A stretch of 64,000 bases of DNA from Neostapfia colusana (Eukaryota; Streptophyta; Magnoliopsida; Poales; Poaceae). The notes below the pieces were generated by a model. That model was not told where the DNA came from. It saw nothing but the letters and a program-made list of their open reading frames with translations, and made no database searches. Each line of letters starts with the position of its first letter. Within the stretch, counting starts at the first letter, position 1. Position numbers and translations under genes: made by a program. The stretch covers positions 46,697,227 through 46,761,226 of the forward strand of contig JASWHV010000016.1 of the NCBI GenBank assembly GCA_030760725.1, read 5' to 3'. Shown piece after piece: positions 33,932 to 44,198 of the stretch.

Positions 33932-34711
33932 ATGGTTCGCACGATTCGCACTGCTCGCAAGTCCACGGGAGGGAGAGTTCCCGTAGTTGCCCTTGCTGAA
34001 AGAGAGGAGAGTCGCCCAGTGACGTACCTTTCCTACGGATTGGCAGTAGGAGACTTGTTGCGCCGTCTTCGGCGTATGCTCGAAGCCGCCGGCAATACGG
34101 GCAAGCTAATCATCCACTATAACTCCACCAGGACCATCCGTGAGAAGAGGGAAGAATGGAGTTCGGAGATGAGGATTATACACGAGAATCAGCTGCTTAA
34201 GATTCACCACTCTCCAGCTTGTCGAGCAACACAAGTTGACGCGGAGAAAGATGTCACCTGGGAGGCCATCACCTGCCAGAGTCACATCTATCGTCGCCAC
34301 TTGGACAAAACTGAGTACATGTATGTCCTCCAACGTGAGAGTGGTACCACGGAGTACAAGTACCCACCGGTGCAGCAAGGGACTTCCCATGAGCACATGG
34401 ACTTGTGCTTGGAGGATGCTGCTATGCTCAGCACTCGGCTGCAGGAGTGTCAACAAGAGCTTCAGGATGTCCAAGACACCCTGAAGGAAACGGAGGCGTT
34501 GCTGCGAGCTTGCTTAAAGGCGAGAGAAAGAGGAGATGGGAATGAACTGTGTGTCACTGTGAGTGATCCATGGACTCCTGACTCCCTGGATCGCCGAGCG
34601 ATCAGGCGTCGTCGCACTTCTCCACCAGCAGCCTCCCCACCCAAAGCAGAGTCAGAAGGTAGCCGAAATGAGGAGGAAGATCCCGAGGAGCCAGCTCAAG
34701 AGGACGAGTAG
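33932..34711 (+). CDS. Element A accessory ORF with a histone H3 tail-like N terminus (259 aa)
   Basis: ATG at 33932 to TAG at 34709-34711, between the primer site and gag. The N terminus MVRTIRTARKSTGGRVP matches the H3 tail (ARTKQTARKSTGGKAP) with TARKSTGG exact. Lys10, counted from Met, falls at H3 K9, while the K4 and K14 positions are Ile and Arg. In the first 21 residues after Met, 13 are identical. No H3 globular fold follows. Residues about 155-200 form a probable coiled coil (LQECQQELQDVQDTLKETEAL), residues 221-228 are Arg-rich (RRAIRRRR, possible nuclear signal), and the tail is acidic. Function unknown; a nuclear, chromatin-directed role is inferred. The frame is intact. C' has a decayed ORF at the same place without a clear H3 match. 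Confidence 0.8.
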   Translation: MVRTIRTARKSTGGRVPVVALAEREESRPVTYLSYGLAVGDLLRRLRRMLEAAGNTGKLIIHYNSTRTIREKREEWSSEMRIIHENQLLKIHHSPACRATQVDAEKDVTWEAITCQSHIYRRHLDKTEYMYVLQRESGTTEYKYPPVQQGTSHEHMDLCLEDAAMLSTRLQECQQELQDVQDTLKETEALLRACLKARERGDGNELCVTVSDPWTPDSLDRRAIRRRRTSPPAASPPKAESEGSRNEEEDPEEPAQEDE

Positions 34712-35012
34712 TGTAGAGTCTTTCCCCTAGCTAGCAAGAGGTCGAGTAGTCGAGTCGTTACGTAGTTAATGGTGTGATAATGCTTGGTGTGTGACGTGAG
34801 TTGTGGAAGCCATGAGCAATTGTCCACAGCCTCATCTTCAGATTGTTTTGCTTTGGTGTGTGAACCCACAGGAAATAATAGTGCATTTATTTGGTGTGAG
34901 ATATGAACCCTCGTAAAAGCATAACAAAGCCTCAACACTTCAAAGTACAAACAAATGAAAGTAGTAAGATGATGCTAAATGATTTCAAATTGACATTGGT
35001 TGATTCTGCCAG
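34712..35012 (+). other. Spacer between accessory ORF and gag of element A
   Basis: About 300 bp with stops in all frames and no recognisable signal. Gag may therefore need internal initiation, reinitiation or a spliced mRNA; nothing in the sequence decides which. Confidence 0.6.
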
Positions 35013-36110
35013 ATGGCCGGAAGAGGAAAAGGACGTGCTGCCAACCCCGCCAACAACAATGATGAGGCATGTAACCCTCATCTTTCTGGAGGCCAGGACA
35101 GGGGTGGTCGCCGTGAAGAAGTTGATCCTCTCCACCAAATGTTGGAGAATCAAAATCAGCTTATCCAGAACTTGACTCAAGTGGTGGCCAACTTGCATCA
35201 AGTTCCACCTCCACAAGCGGCACCACGCCAACCAAGGTTGAGTGAGTTTCTAGGAACTCAACCTCCAAAGTTTGCAAGTGCTGCTGAACCTCTGGAGGCA
35301 GATGATTGGCTGAAGACAATTGAAAGTAAGATGAGGATCATACAGTGCCAAGGATATGAAAGGGTGCTGTTTGCCTCTCATCAATTGCAAGGACCTGCTG
35401 CTGATTGGTGGACCGCCTACGTGGCCGCCCATCATGACCCTGAGAACATCACTTGGGACGAGTTCAAGCGTAGCTTCCGCAACCACTACATCCCAAGAGG
35501 TGAACTCAAAAACAAGAGGAAGGAGTTTTTGGGACTGCAGCAGGGAAACATGACGGTGAGGGAATACCTCACTAAATTTACTCAACTATCCCGTTATGCT
35601 CCACGAGACATAGAGACTGATGAGCAGAAACAAGATTGTTTCGTGGAAGGACTTACCGCAGAGATGCAGTGTGCAATGTCCTCCAATGAGTATGAAAGCT
35701 TCCAAAAGATGGTGGACCGAGCATTTGTGGTAGAAAGGAAGCTAAAGGCCCTAGAAAATGAGAATAAGAGGAAGGCCGGGTGGTCACATCAGGCCTCAGG
35801 GAGCAACACCCGCCCACATTTGATGCAGCAACCTACGGGGCAGACGAGCCGTGCTGCGGTACCCTATTCAGCACCAAGAGGGTACAACCCAAACTACAGG
35901 CCACCCGCAGCACCAGCACAGCCGCAACGTCAGTTTGTGCAGCAGCCTCGCCCCGCATATCCACCTCGACCAGCAGTGCAAGGACCCCCGAACCAACCCC
36001 AAGACAACAAAGGCCAAGCACCTAAGGTTGGGGTGCAATGTTTTAGCTGTGGTGAAGTGGGGCACTATGCCCATAAGTGCCCGAAGAAGAAGCCTGCGCC
36101 GCCACAATAG
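35013..36110 (+). CDS. Element A gag (365 aa)
   Basis: ATG at 35013 (MAGRGKGRAAN), preceded by CCAG. A Gln-rich N-terminal segment (HQMLENQNQLIQNLTQVV), then the retrotransposon gag core with EADDWLKTIESKMRII, QLQGPAADWWTAYV, FKRSFRNHYIPRGE, REYLTKFTQLSRYAP and a Lys-rich segment. A Pro/Gln-rich linker leads to a CCHC zinc knuckle with C343, C346, H351 and C356 (CFSCGEVGHYAHKC). Gag forms the particle and binds genomic RNA. It ends at TAG (36108-36110) in the context CAA TAG CAG. In relative C, gag and pol are one frame, so this stop and the frame change to pol are derived features. Otherwise intact. Confidence 0.93.
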   Translation: MAGRGKGRAANPANNNDEACNPHLSGGQDRGGRREEVDPLHQMLENQNQLIQNLTQVVANLHQVPPPQAAPRQPRLSEFLGTQPPKFASAAEPLEADDWLKTIESKMRIIQCQGYERVLFASHQLQGPAADWWTAYVAAHHDPENITWDEFKRSFRNHYIPRGELKNKRKEFLGLQQGNMTVREYLTKFTQLSRYAPRDIETDEQKQDCFVEGLTAEMQCAMSSNEYESFQKMVDRAFVVERKLKALENENKRKAGWSHQASGSNTRPHLMQQPTGQTSRAAVPYSAPRGYNPNYRPPAAPAQPQRQFVQQPRPAYPPRPAVQGPPNQPQDNKGQAPKVGVQCFSCGEVGHYAHKCPKKKPAPPQ

Positions 36111-36129
36111 CAGAATGTAGAGAGGACGG

Positions 36130-39100
36130 GTGAACCACGTCACTATGGAGGAAGCACAAGAGGCGCCCGACGTGGTAGTTGGTAAGTTTCCTGCCAATGT
36201 ACACCTTGCAACTCTGCTGTTTGATTCTGGTGCTACCCACTCGTTCATTGCTCAAGGGTTTGTTAAGAAGCATGACCTAGCAACCACACAAATGAACCAT
36301 ATGCTAGCCGTAAACTCTCCAGGTGGAGAAATAAGGACAAGACAAGTGTGTCCCAAAGTGAGCCTAGACATTAATGGGGTAGTATTCACGGCTAACCTCA
36401 TAGTGATAGATTCACAAGGGATAGATATTATTTTGGGTATGGATTGGTTGACCAAACATAAAGGAATTATCCATTGTTCGACCAGAACGGTGGAACTAAC
36501 TCACCCCAGTGGTACCAGAGTAAAGTTCATAACAATACACGAGCCTAGGAGGGACATTAAGTTAAATCAAGTGGAGGTGAAAGTTGAGGAAATCAGGACT
36601 ATCAGGGAATATCCAGATGTTTTTCCGGAGGAATTGCCAGGTATGCCTCCCGACCGTGACGTGGAATTCGCAATTGAGCTAGTACCGGGAACAGCCCCGA
36701 TATACAAGAGACCTTATCGAATGGACTCCAAGCAGCTAGAAGAGCTCAAGGATCATTTAAGAGAATTGACGGAGAAGGGGTATATTCGCCCTAGTTCCTC
36801 ATCATGGGGAGCTCCGGTGATATTTGTGCCTAAGAAAGACGGAAGCCAAAGGTTATGCGTGGATTACCGTGCCTTGAATGAGGTAACCATCAAAAACAAG
36901 TATCCATTACCCCGCATTGAAGACTTGTTTGATCAGTTGAGGGGAGCTTGTGTGTTCTCGAAAATTGATCTCAGGTCGGAATACCACCAACTCAAGATAA
37001 GGCAATCTGATATTCCCAAGACAGCTTTCGTATCTCGGTACGGACTGTATGAATACACTGTCATGCCTTTTGGGCTAACCAATGCCCCGGCATATTTCAT
37101 GTACCTCATGAACAAGGTATTCATGGAATATCTGGACAAATTTGTGGTGGTTTTCATAGATGATATTCTCGTCTTCTCCAAAGATGAAGAAGAACATGAG
37201 AAACATCTAAGGTTGGTGTTACAGAGGCTGAGAGAACACCAACAATATGCCATGTTGAGCAAGTGTGAGTTTTGGCTGAAGAGAGTTCCCTTTTTAGGAC
37301 ATATAATCTCGGAGGGAGGAATCTCCGTAGATCCCGCCAAAATCGAAGATATCCAGAAGTGGAAAACCCCTGAAAATGTCGGGGAAGTTCGAAGCTTTTT
37401 GGGATTGGCTGGATACTATCGACGGTTTATTGAGGGATTCTCCAAGATCTCGAGACCTCTCACCAAACTGTTGGAAAAGGGAATCACATTCACCTGGACG
37501 CCACAGTGCGATACGAGCTTTCAGGAGCTAAAGAAGAGATTGACAACAGCCCCAGTGTTGGTTATGCCAGATATGCAGAAGAATTTCACAGTGTACTGCG
37601 ATGCCTCTGGAAATGGGTTGGGATGTGTTCTCATGCAAGAAGGACATGTCGTGGCATATGCATCCCGGCAGCTTCGGAAGCACGAGAAGAACTATCCTAC
37701 ACATGACCTAGAACTAGCTGCAGTGGTACACGCGTTGAAAATTTGGCGGCACTATTTGATGGGGAAGAGGACAGAGATATATACGGATCATAAGAGTTTG
37801 AAGTACATATTCACACAGCCAGATCTCAATCTCCGACAAAGGAGATGGTTAGAGCTAATCAATGACTTTGATGTGGGCATCAACTATCATCCCAGAAAAG
37901 CAAACGTCGTGGCCGATGCTTTGAGTCGGAAAGTGCAAGTCAATAAGTTGAGCTTGAGGGACATGCCTGCAGAATTGAAGGACGAGGTTATAAGACTCAA
38001 TCTATGTCTAGTAAATAATGGTGAAGCCATCGCCATGGAAGTGGACTCCACACTTGAGCGAGACATACGCGAGGGCCAAAAGAATGATGAGAAGATACAA
38101 GAGATCAGACAGCTCATTAAGGAAAATAAAGCTCCTGGTTTTAGAGAGGATGAACAAGGAACGGTGTGGCACGAGAAAAGGATCTGTGTGCCAGAAGTAA
38201 AGGAGATCCGTGAATTAATTTTGAAGGAGGCTCACGATTCCGACTATTCCATTCATCCTGGGAGTACGAAGATGTACCAGGACCTCAAAGGCAGGTATTG
38301 GTGGTATGGCATGAAGCGAGATGTCGCGGAACATGTTGCCCTATGTGACACATGTCAGTTGGTGAAAGCAAAACATCAACGACCCGCGGGATTATTGCAA
38401 CCACTCAAAGTGCCTGAATGGAAGTGGGAAGAAATCAGCATGGATTTTGTCGTGGGATTGCCTAGGACCCAATCCGGGTATGATTCAATATGGGTCATTA
38501 TTGATAGGCTAACCAAGGTAGCTCATTTCATTCCGGTGAAAGAAAGCTACAGCGGATCCAAATTGGCAGAATTGTACATGTCAAGGATTGTGTGTTACCA
38601 TGGAGTGCCAAAGAAGATAGTGTCGGACCGAGGGACACAGTTCACCTCGAGGTTTTGGCAAAAGTTGCATGAAACCATGGGAACCCATCTGAACTTCAGC
38701 TCTGCCTATCATCCCCAAACTGACGGGCAGACGGAAAGAACCAATCAGATCCTTGAAGATATGTTAAGAGCATGTGCACTCAAAAACAATAGGAGTTGGG
38801 ACAAGAACTTACCGTATGCGGAGTTTTCCTATAACAACAGCTATCAAGTTAGTATGAAGATGTCACCGTTTGAAGCTTTGTATGGAAGAAAGTGCAGAAC
38901 TCCCCTATTTTGGAACCAAACAGGAGAAAGTAAAGTGTTTGGTCCAGAAGTGCTACAAGAAGCCGAGGCGAAGGTGAGGGAGATTCGCAACAACTTGAGG
39001 ATAGCACAAACACGCCAGAAGAGTTATGCTGATGTACGAAGAAGAGAACTCGTTTTCAACGTGGGAGACTATGTTTATCTCAAGGTGTCCCCTATCAGAG

Positions 39101-39480
39101 GACTTCGTCGGTTCAAGGTGAAAGGGAAGTTGTCACCTCGATACATCGGACCCTTTCAAGTTTTGGAAAGAAAAGGCGAAGTGGCGTACCAACTAGAGTT
39201 ACCGGTTCATCTATCGGACGTGCACGATGTATTTCATGTGTCACAACTCAAGAAATGCCTGAGGACGCCTGAGGAGGTGTTACCCATGAATGAAGTGGAT
39301 GTAGCTGAAGATTTGTCTTATGCCGAGCAACCATACAAGATTTTGGAGACAATGGAACGCCTCACCAGAAACAAGAGAATCCGGATGTGCAAGGTGCAGT
39401 GGAAGCATCACTCAGAAGAGGAAGCCACCTGGGAACGGGAAGATGAGCTCAAGGCACAATTTCCGGAATTGTTTTCTTAG
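36130..39480 (+). CDS. Element A pol: protease, RT, RNase H, integrase, chromodomain (1116 codons)
   Basis: Open from about 36121 to TAG at 39478-39480. It starts at GTG or upstream by fusion to gag, since the first in-frame codons VNHVTMEEA match the gag-pol joint of relatives. Protease LLFDSGATHSF has the catalytic Asp at 32. RT covers about 190-430 with KIDLRSEYHQL and FIDD at 342-345. RNase H starts near YCDASG (Asp491) and ends at ADALSRK. Integrase has a zinc region (CDTC), Asp772 (SMDFVVG), Asp833 (VSDRGTQF) and Glu869 (GQTERTNQ), a DD35E triad. The C terminus is a chromodomain (RMCKVQWKHHSEEEATWERE), a domain type reported in this clade to bind H3K9-methylated tails. All catalytic residues are present and no stop occurs. 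Confidence 0.95.
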   Translation: MNHVTMEEAQEAPDVVVGKFPANVHLATLLFDSGATHSFIAQGFVKKHDLATTQMNHMLAVNSPGGEIRTRQVCPKVSLDINGVVFTANLIVIDSQGIDIILGMDWLTKHKGIIHCSTRTVELTHPSGTRVKFITIHEPRRDIKLNQVEVKVEEIRTIREYPDVFPEELPGMPPDRDVEFAIELVPGTAPIYKRPYRMDSKQLEELKDHLRELTEKGYIRPSSSSWGAPVIFVPKKDGSQRLCVDYRALNEVTIKNKYPLPRIEDLFDQLRGACVFSKIDLRSEYHQLKIRQSDIPKTAFVSRYGLYEYTVMPFGLTNAPAYFMYLMNKVFMEYLDKFVVVFIDDILVFSKDEEEHEKHLRLVLQRLREHQQYAMLSKCEFWLKRVPFLGHIISEGGISVDPAKIEDIQKWKTPENVGEVRSFLGLAGYYRRFIEGFSKISRPLTKLLEKGITFTWTPQCDTSFQELKKRLTTAPVLVMPDMQKNFTVYCDASGNGLGCVLMQEGHVVAYASRQLRKHEKNYPTHDLELAAVVHALKIWRHYLMGKRTEIYTDHKSLKYIFTQPDLNLRQRRWLELINDFDVGINYHPRKANVVADALSRKVQVNKLSLRDMPAELKDEVIRLNLCLVNNGEAIAMEVDSTLERDIREGQKNDEKIQEIRQLIKENKAPGFREDEQGTVWHEKRICVPEVKEIRELILKEAHDSDYSIHPGSTKMYQDLKGRYWWYGMKRDVAEHVALCDTCQLVKAKHQRPAGLLQPLKVPEWKWEEISMDFVVGLPRTQSGYDSIWVIIDRLTKVAHFIPVKESYSGSKLAELYMSRIVCYHGVPKKIVSDRGTQFTSRFWQKLHETMGTHLNFSSAYHPQTDGQTERTNQILEDMLRACALKNNRSWDKNLPYAEFSYNNSYQVSMKMSPFEALYGRKCRTPLFWNQTGESKVFGPEVLQEAEAKVREIRNNLRIAQTRQKSYADVRRRELVFNVGDYVYLKVSPIRGLRRFKVKGKLSPRYIGPFQVLERKGEVAYQLELPVHLSDVHDVFHVSQLKKCLRTPEEVLPMNEVDVAEDLSYAEQPYKILETMERLTRNKRIRMCKVQWKHHSEEEATWEREDELKAQFPELFS

Positions 39481-39510
39481 AAACACCAATCTCGAGGACG
39501 AGATTTCTTT

Positions 39511-39525
39511 TAAGGGGGGTAGAGC
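39511..39525 (+). promoter_or_regulatory. Polypurine tract of element A
   Basis: TAAGGGGGGTAGAGC directly before the 3' LTR start TGTAACACCCC. Confidence 0.85.
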
Positions 39526-42500
39526 TGTAACACCCCAAATTTTTATTCAAAACCAAAACCATGTTCAGAGGGGAATTTAAAAATTTTTGGACGTATTGCA
39601 TGTTTTGCAAAAATTCAAATTCAAACTGGAATTCAAATTATACTCAAAACAGAAAAGAAATAGAAAAAGAAAAAGAGAAAACGGGAAAAAACTGGCCAGT
39701 GGGCCGAAACCCGCCAGCCGACCCAGCCTCCCGCGCAGCCCGCCCCCGCGCGCGCCGCGCTGCCTCTCACCGACGGGTGAGACCCACCTGTCATCCCTAA
39801 CCCCGAGCCCCCGCGACCCCGGACTTTTCCCCCGAGCGCGCGCGATCGCAACCGATCGGGAAACCCGTCCCGTCGCCCGAATTCTGGTCCCAGAGGACTC
39901 CAACTCGATCACAACAGACCCACCGCCCTTCTCCGGCTATAAAAACCCCCGATCCGATCAGTTTTTCCCACGCGATCGCCGATTTTTAATCCGGTGAGCA
40001 CCGAGACTTCGCCGGTGAATTCTGGCCGATCTAAGCTCGGAAACTCTGATCTAACTCGCTGGTATTGATCCACCGCCTCCGGGGAACTTTGCAGGTGCAG
40101 AAAACCCGAAGACTTACGGTGTAAATCCAGCGCCGACGAGCTTCGCCGTGGTTTTGCCTCGGACCTCGCCGCCGATCACTTTCCAGGACCCCCGAGCTCG
40201 AGAAAACCCCCGAGGTGAGATCCCTGACCTCCCCTCTACCGATCTAGGCCATAAGATCACAGTTCTAGGCAGAATTCTCGAAGATCCGAAACTTTCCGGC
40301 AAGATCGCCGCTTCCCGCCGCCGTGCGCCGCCGGCAGCGCCGCCCGCGCTCGATCAGAGCGACGTGGCCGCTTGTGCGCCGTTTATTTTAAATCGCACGG
40401 TAGACTTTAAAACCCCGCGTACCGGTTCGATGTTATAATCTCAGCCGTCGGTTTAGAATCGGACGGTCCACGTCAACCCCGCATTATAAAGACTGGAATT
40501 CTTACGTGCTACCCCCTGGGGTTCTCAGGAATTGAGAGCTAGACCCGGGAACTTCAGATCTAGCCCCTGGAACTCCAGAAAATCATGTAAATTCATTTAA
40601 AAATCAGTTTTAGCCCCTGGACTTAATAGAAATTAAGAAAAACACCTCTGATAAGTGTAGCTAGACCCCTGGAAATTATGAAAATAATGTTATAGACCCT
40701 GTAATGGGGTGAATTCATTATTTTAGCCCTGTTTAGTATTTAATTTAGAAAATTGAATATGTAACTAGTGTTTAAAAATTAAAAAAGTGGGACAAACATA
40801 ATTGTCAAAATTAATTAAAAACTTTCTCAATACTTAGAAAACTTTGGAGTGAGATAAAAATCTATTTTTGGGCTGAAATGAATCTGTTTCATTTATTATT
40901 CACATTTATTAGTATAGGGACACATTTTTAAGTAAAGAATAGTTATAGAAAAATAGGGAAAATAATTATGAAATAATCTACATCAGAAGCCAAGGTCAAA
41001 AACATGTTATTAGATTATTTAGGACCAGAACCTATACTGTTTAGGTGATGTGTATTACTAATTTTATAATAAAATATACAATTATGCATAGGAATATAAA
41101 TCTGAAAATATAGCAACTAGTAAATGATAAATGGAGTTTCTAGAATCCAAAGAATTCAGTTTGAGGTTGGTAGAAATTCTAAAGGCACATATGGAGAAGA
41201 AAAATACTTTTCATACATACTTGGTAGTAAAGAGGTGTAGTAGTTGAATATAAGAAATTTATTTGAAACCCATATAAATAGTATGTAAGTATAAAGGTGG
41301 ACACAAAAGTAGGAATCATATATACATGGTTAAAAGTGCATGCAAGCCACAAACTTAACACACATAAAGTAACCACAACACATATAATGGTAAAGAACTT
41401 TTATAAATATGAATGTGTGGTTTGTATGAAGTAGAAGTGTGAACTATGTCTTATGGATTGTTGTTTTTCTTTTGCTATGTGTGATGGTATGATGTAGAAC
41501 CTGCTCAAGAGCAAGTTATTCATTTCCAAGATCAGGACTACCCATTTCAAGAGCAGCAAGAAGGAGGCAAGTGTCCTTGACCACTTTGATCCTATGTTAG
41601 GATGTGTAGATAGAATTATTTGCATTGTCAAATGAAATATGAAACCCATGCTAGGAAGTTTCCCTAGAATTGCATTACCTTGTTTCCTTGAAGCTTGGGT
41701 TGGGATTTATTTTACCATGTCATTTATTTACATGCATATGCTTAGCCATGCTTAGAATGGGATATTTGGGAAATGAGATCATCAGTTTATATTACCGTAC
41801 TCTTGAATGAGTTATTGTGAGTTATGTAGAGGTAGGGATCAAGGCAAGTTGGATGTTTTGGTTGTGTGCTGGGTGCACGAGACTTGGGTTTGTGTTTAGT
41901 ACTTGCCTGGATCCTAAGGACCGGTTCATGGAGCATGTAACCCGGCTTTACAGTGCCAATCACATGCTGAGATGGGGCAGCTTGGCCAATTAATTAGGTG
42001 TATCCCCGGCGTAGTATGGGTGTGTTGGATGGTGCGGGGAGTAGGTGTCAGCTAGACTACCATATGAACCGCAAGGCTCAAGAGGGGGCCACTGCAGCGG
42101 GGTTGGAGCCTCTTGTATGCTGTTAGGGGTGAAACCTCAGTGGGCCCACGCTCGTCGGGAATCCCTTTGTAAAGGCTTCGTAGTGATCTCCTGGCTGCAC
42201 ACCTGGGAAGTGTGAATGTGGATCGTAGCCACTGGCATAATGGAGGTTCTTTTAGTCCACCCGGCAACGGGGGATGAAATCACTACTTGTGGGTACAGTG
42301 GTACAAACTCTGCAGAGTCAAAACTGTCTTGACAGCCGTGCTCACGGTTAAGAGCGGCCTGGACTTATTCATGATTTGGTAATGATGTTATGGTTATTGG
42401 ATTATAATGATGGGATGGGAGATTGGGACCATTTCACCTGTGTAGTAATGTAGGTGCTTAATAAGCTAAGGTGATAGGTATTAATTGCGTAGTGCTTTAA

Positions 42501-42918
42501 CCATGAGTTCAACCTCTCCTTGTTCTAGCCATGCATGATATGATTTTCCCACACTTGCTGAGTACCCTTGGTACTCAACCTTGCATATTTGTTGGATTAT
42601 ATTGCTGCTCAGGTCAAGATAATGAGGTGGTGTATAATGACCAAGATTTTGGACCCGAGGAAGGTTTTTAGGTTCATGAAGACCCCCGGGCAACGCCTGT
42701 GATGGAGCCCTAAAGAATAATATTCCGCTGCTAGTTTATTTACTTGTGATGAAGCCTTAGTGTCTATTGAGACATTTGCGATGTAAGACTTATTTATATT
42801 CGACACCTGGCTTGTAATAAATGATGCTTCACTATTTGTCATCACATGTATGAGAAAATGATCCTGGCATACATGTGATATTCACTTGGTTGTTTCTTCG
42901 GAAAAACCGGGTGTGACA
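39526..42918 (+). repeat. 3' LTR of element A (3393 bp)
   Basis: Near-identical to the 5' LTR. The main difference is a 43-bp deletion after CATGATT at about 42376, where the 5' copy has AGAGGATTGATGG... (33128-33170). Small differences include AACC for AACTC near 39551. TATAAAAA at 39938. Confidence 0.96.
40095..42671 (+). other. LTR mini-ORF, element A 3' copy
   Basis: Exons 40095-40214, 41498-41566 and 42613-42671, with the same splice sites and phases as the 5' copy. The only coding change noticed in exon a is TTC/TTT with CAA for AAA, giving Gln for Lys. Open throughout; no AUG. Confidence 0.48.
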
Positions 42919-42925
42919 GTCCGAC

Positions 42926-43590
42926 CCCGTGGGACACGTGTTGCCCCCGGAGCTAGCCTCTGCGGAGAAACGAGGCGTGTCCCACAGGACACGTGTCGGC
43001 TGCAGAGCTAGTCACTGCAAGGAAGAAAGATCCAGCCGCGCGGGACACGTGTCGCTCTCGGAGCTCACCTCCGAGAGGTCCGACCCACGGGACACGTGTC
43101 ACCTCCGGAGCTCACTTCCGGGAGGTCCGACACTACTGGACACGTGTCACCTCCGGGAGGTCCGACACTGATGGACACGTGTCACCTTCGGAGCTTGTCT
43201 CCGGGAGGTCCGATGCTGATGGACACGTGTCGACCTCGGAGCTCGTCTCTTAGGAGAAAGGAAGATTCGGTGCTGCTTGACATGTGGCATTCTCGGAGCT
43301 CACCTCCGAAGAGAGGGAGGTCCGGAATTGACACATGGCACATTCGGAGCCACCTCCAAAGTGAGGGAGGTCCGGCACTGACACGTGGCATGCACGGAGC
43401 TCATCTCTGAATAGAGGGGAGGTCCCGACCCGCCAGTACACGTGGCGCACGCGGAGCTCGCTTCCGAGTAGTGGGGAGGTCCCGCCTGCCTGACACGCGG
43501 CACAACATGAGCTCGTCTCTGCGGAAAAGGGAGACCAGGCTCCGCTGGACACGTGGAGCTTCCGGAGCACACCGCCGCGAAGGTGACGAG
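42926..43590 (+). repeat. CACGTG minisatellite in the B 5' LTR
   Basis: About 13 units of 48-55 bp with GACACGTGTC or ACACGTGGC boxes and CGGAGCTC segments, starting right after the element A insertion. It corresponds to 51236-51890 in the 3' LTR. One unit present at 51430-51480 is missing here near 43140-43160. Confidence 0.85.
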
Positions 43591-43766
43591 ATCTGAAGTG
43601 GTTTTTCTTCTGTACGCGTGGGAATACCGGTACGGAGGGAAACCGACATGATTTCTACATTGCTACCGCACCAAATCGATTAGAGATAAGTTGTTAAGAT
43701 TCAACCACAAATCAAACGGGACTCTTATTTGAAATCCAATCGGAGGATGACTCTTCTTTTTCCGGT

Positions 43767-43774
43767 TATAAATA
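43767..43774 (+). promoter_or_regulatory. TATA box of the B 5' LTR
   Basis: TATAAATA in the context GGTTATAAATAGAACCG. The same motif is at 57370 in the 3' LTR. Confidence 0.75.
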
Positions 43775-44198
43775 GAACCGAAAACCTTTGGCCACAACCA
43801 CAAACTTCTTTTCCACCTCCCGAGTCGACGACTTGGAGCCCTAGCCCCCAACTCGTCAAGTTAAGCCCCTTCGCTGGAATTCAATCGCCGAAGACCGCCG
43901 ATCAGAGCCTCGACGATCTGCGTTACTAGGAGGGAGGTCCCAACGAGAGTAAGGTAGGTTTCCAATACCACCTTACGATGTCATCGCGGTTTTCTTTGCA
44001 TCTCCTAGATCATCGCCACGCCCATATTGGATCCCTACACCTCTGTTCATCGTAAAACCCCATGCAAGCCATGCAAGAACATGTACAAACTAAACTGCAC
44101 CAAAGGATTTACATGCATATGCATCATTGCATCTTAAAATAGAGTTTATGCATGATGATTGATTGCTATGAATCTTGTATGTGCGTGGTCGTAATTAG

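Larger units (their letters stand above)
30278..42918 (+). mobile_element. Element A: nearly intact Tekay-type Ty3-gypsy retrotransposon (12.6 kb)
   Basis: LTRs 30278-33714 and 39526-42918, flanked by GTCCG duplications (30273-30277 and 42919-42923). Internal order: primer site, accessory ORF, gag, pol with chromodomain, polypurine tract. LTRs are nearly identical apart from a 43-bp deletion in the 3' copy and a few other changes, so insertion was recent. Pol has no stop. The gag/pol joint has a stop and a frame change that may or may not be disabling. Confidence 0.96.

Noticed and set aside
33932..34711. A captured histone H3 gene
   Set aside because: Only the first 21 or so residues resemble H3; the globular core is absent and the rest is coiled-coil and acidic sequence. 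Treated as a tail mimic.
36105..36119. Functional tobamovirus-type readthrough signal
   Set aside because: The codon after CAG is AAT rather than the required pattern, and a frame change would also be needed. Kept only as a low-level finding about the joint.
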